Position numbers and translations under genes: made by a program. The notes under the pieces are model-generated. The model saw nothing but the letters and a program-made list of their open reading frames with translations, had not been told where the DNA came from and ran no database searches. Below, piece by piece: positions 5,017 through 5,049 of a DNA stretch of 5,049 bases. This DNA comes from an uncultured Collinsella sp. (GTDB lineage: Bacteria > Actinomycetota > Coriobacteriia > Coriobacteriales > Coriobacteriaceae), in contig CABUVF010000155.1 in NCBI GenBank assembly GCA_902494945.1, forward strand, positions 1-5,049, given 5' to 3'. The number at the start of each line of letters is the position of its first letter. Within the stretch, counting starts at the first letter, position 1.

Positions 5017-5049
5017 GGGCAGACATCGAACCATTTGAAATGGTCTAAC

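Larger units (their letters stand above)
4780..5049 (+). other. Gene-free region, probably upstream leader of a ribosomal RNA operon
   Basis: No convincing reading frame is present on either strand. The left part has AT-rich CCTTATATAAAG (4791-4802), which contains TATAAA and could be a -10, then a very GC-rich patch (4885-4900) and the inverted repeat CCGGTC/GACCGG (4935-4947). The right part has a boxA-type motif and two stem-loops like those of pre-rRNA leaders. Since the gene to the left is protein-coding, this would be the leader before a 16S rRNA gene and not the 16S-23S spacer. The 16S gene itself is not in the window, and I could not place the promoter with confidence. Confidence 0.5.

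Noticed and set aside
4776..5034. Two minus-strand frames of 64-74 codons in the right intergenic region
   Set aside because: They cover structured, boxA-like sequence, overlap each other in different frames and show no ribosome site or protein-like composition.

Overview
The window is GC-rich, densely coding and looks bacterial. The protein set (a PepT tripeptidase, a compact DtxR/MntR-type metalloregulator, a stand-alone homocysteine S-methyltransferase domain and a COG1109-type phosphohexomutase) and the short GGGGACGTTC/GGGACACTC repeats suggest a high-GC Gram-positive anaerobe. A member of the Coriobacteriia such as Collinsella is my best guess. This is an inference from recall of similar sequences; no search was run.

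Layout. Positions 1-249 hold the 3' end of an unidentified + strand gene ending in an acidic Ser/Asp tail, followed at once by a perfect 12-bp hairpin. Positions 278-460 have no gene but carry four degenerate 27-28 bp tandem units (about 321-420). A bidirectional-looking hairpin with an A6/T6 tract (461-498) terminates pepT, which lies on the minus strand (525-1772). A divergent promoter region (1773-1892) contains a perfect 9+2+9 palindrome placed between the two candidate -10 boxes. On the + strand, a DtxR/MntR-family regulator (1893-2315) and a homocysteine S-methyltransferase-family gene (2326-3219) form a tight two-gene unit closed by a strong intrinsic terminator (3225-3254). After a 159-bp gap with a bulged hairpin, a phosphoglucomutase/phosphomannomutase gene starts at a GTG with a good Shine-Dalgarno (3379-4779). 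The last 270 bases have no gene; they contain a CTTGAGAACCGGATA boxA-type element and stem-loops typical of a pre-rRNA leader, so a 16S rRNA gene may begin just beyond the right edge.

How the genes relate. PepT recycles tripeptides to amino acids, the methyltransferase-family protein points to methionine/one-carbon metabolism, and the phosphohexomutase supplies sugar-1-phosphates. These are housekeeping functions and do not form one pathway. The one suggestive link is the metalloregulator: it is co-transcribed with a predicted Zn-dependent methyltransferase and faces a metal-dependent peptidase across a shared palindrome. I see no CRISPR array, no intact mobile element and no clearly new multi-gene system.
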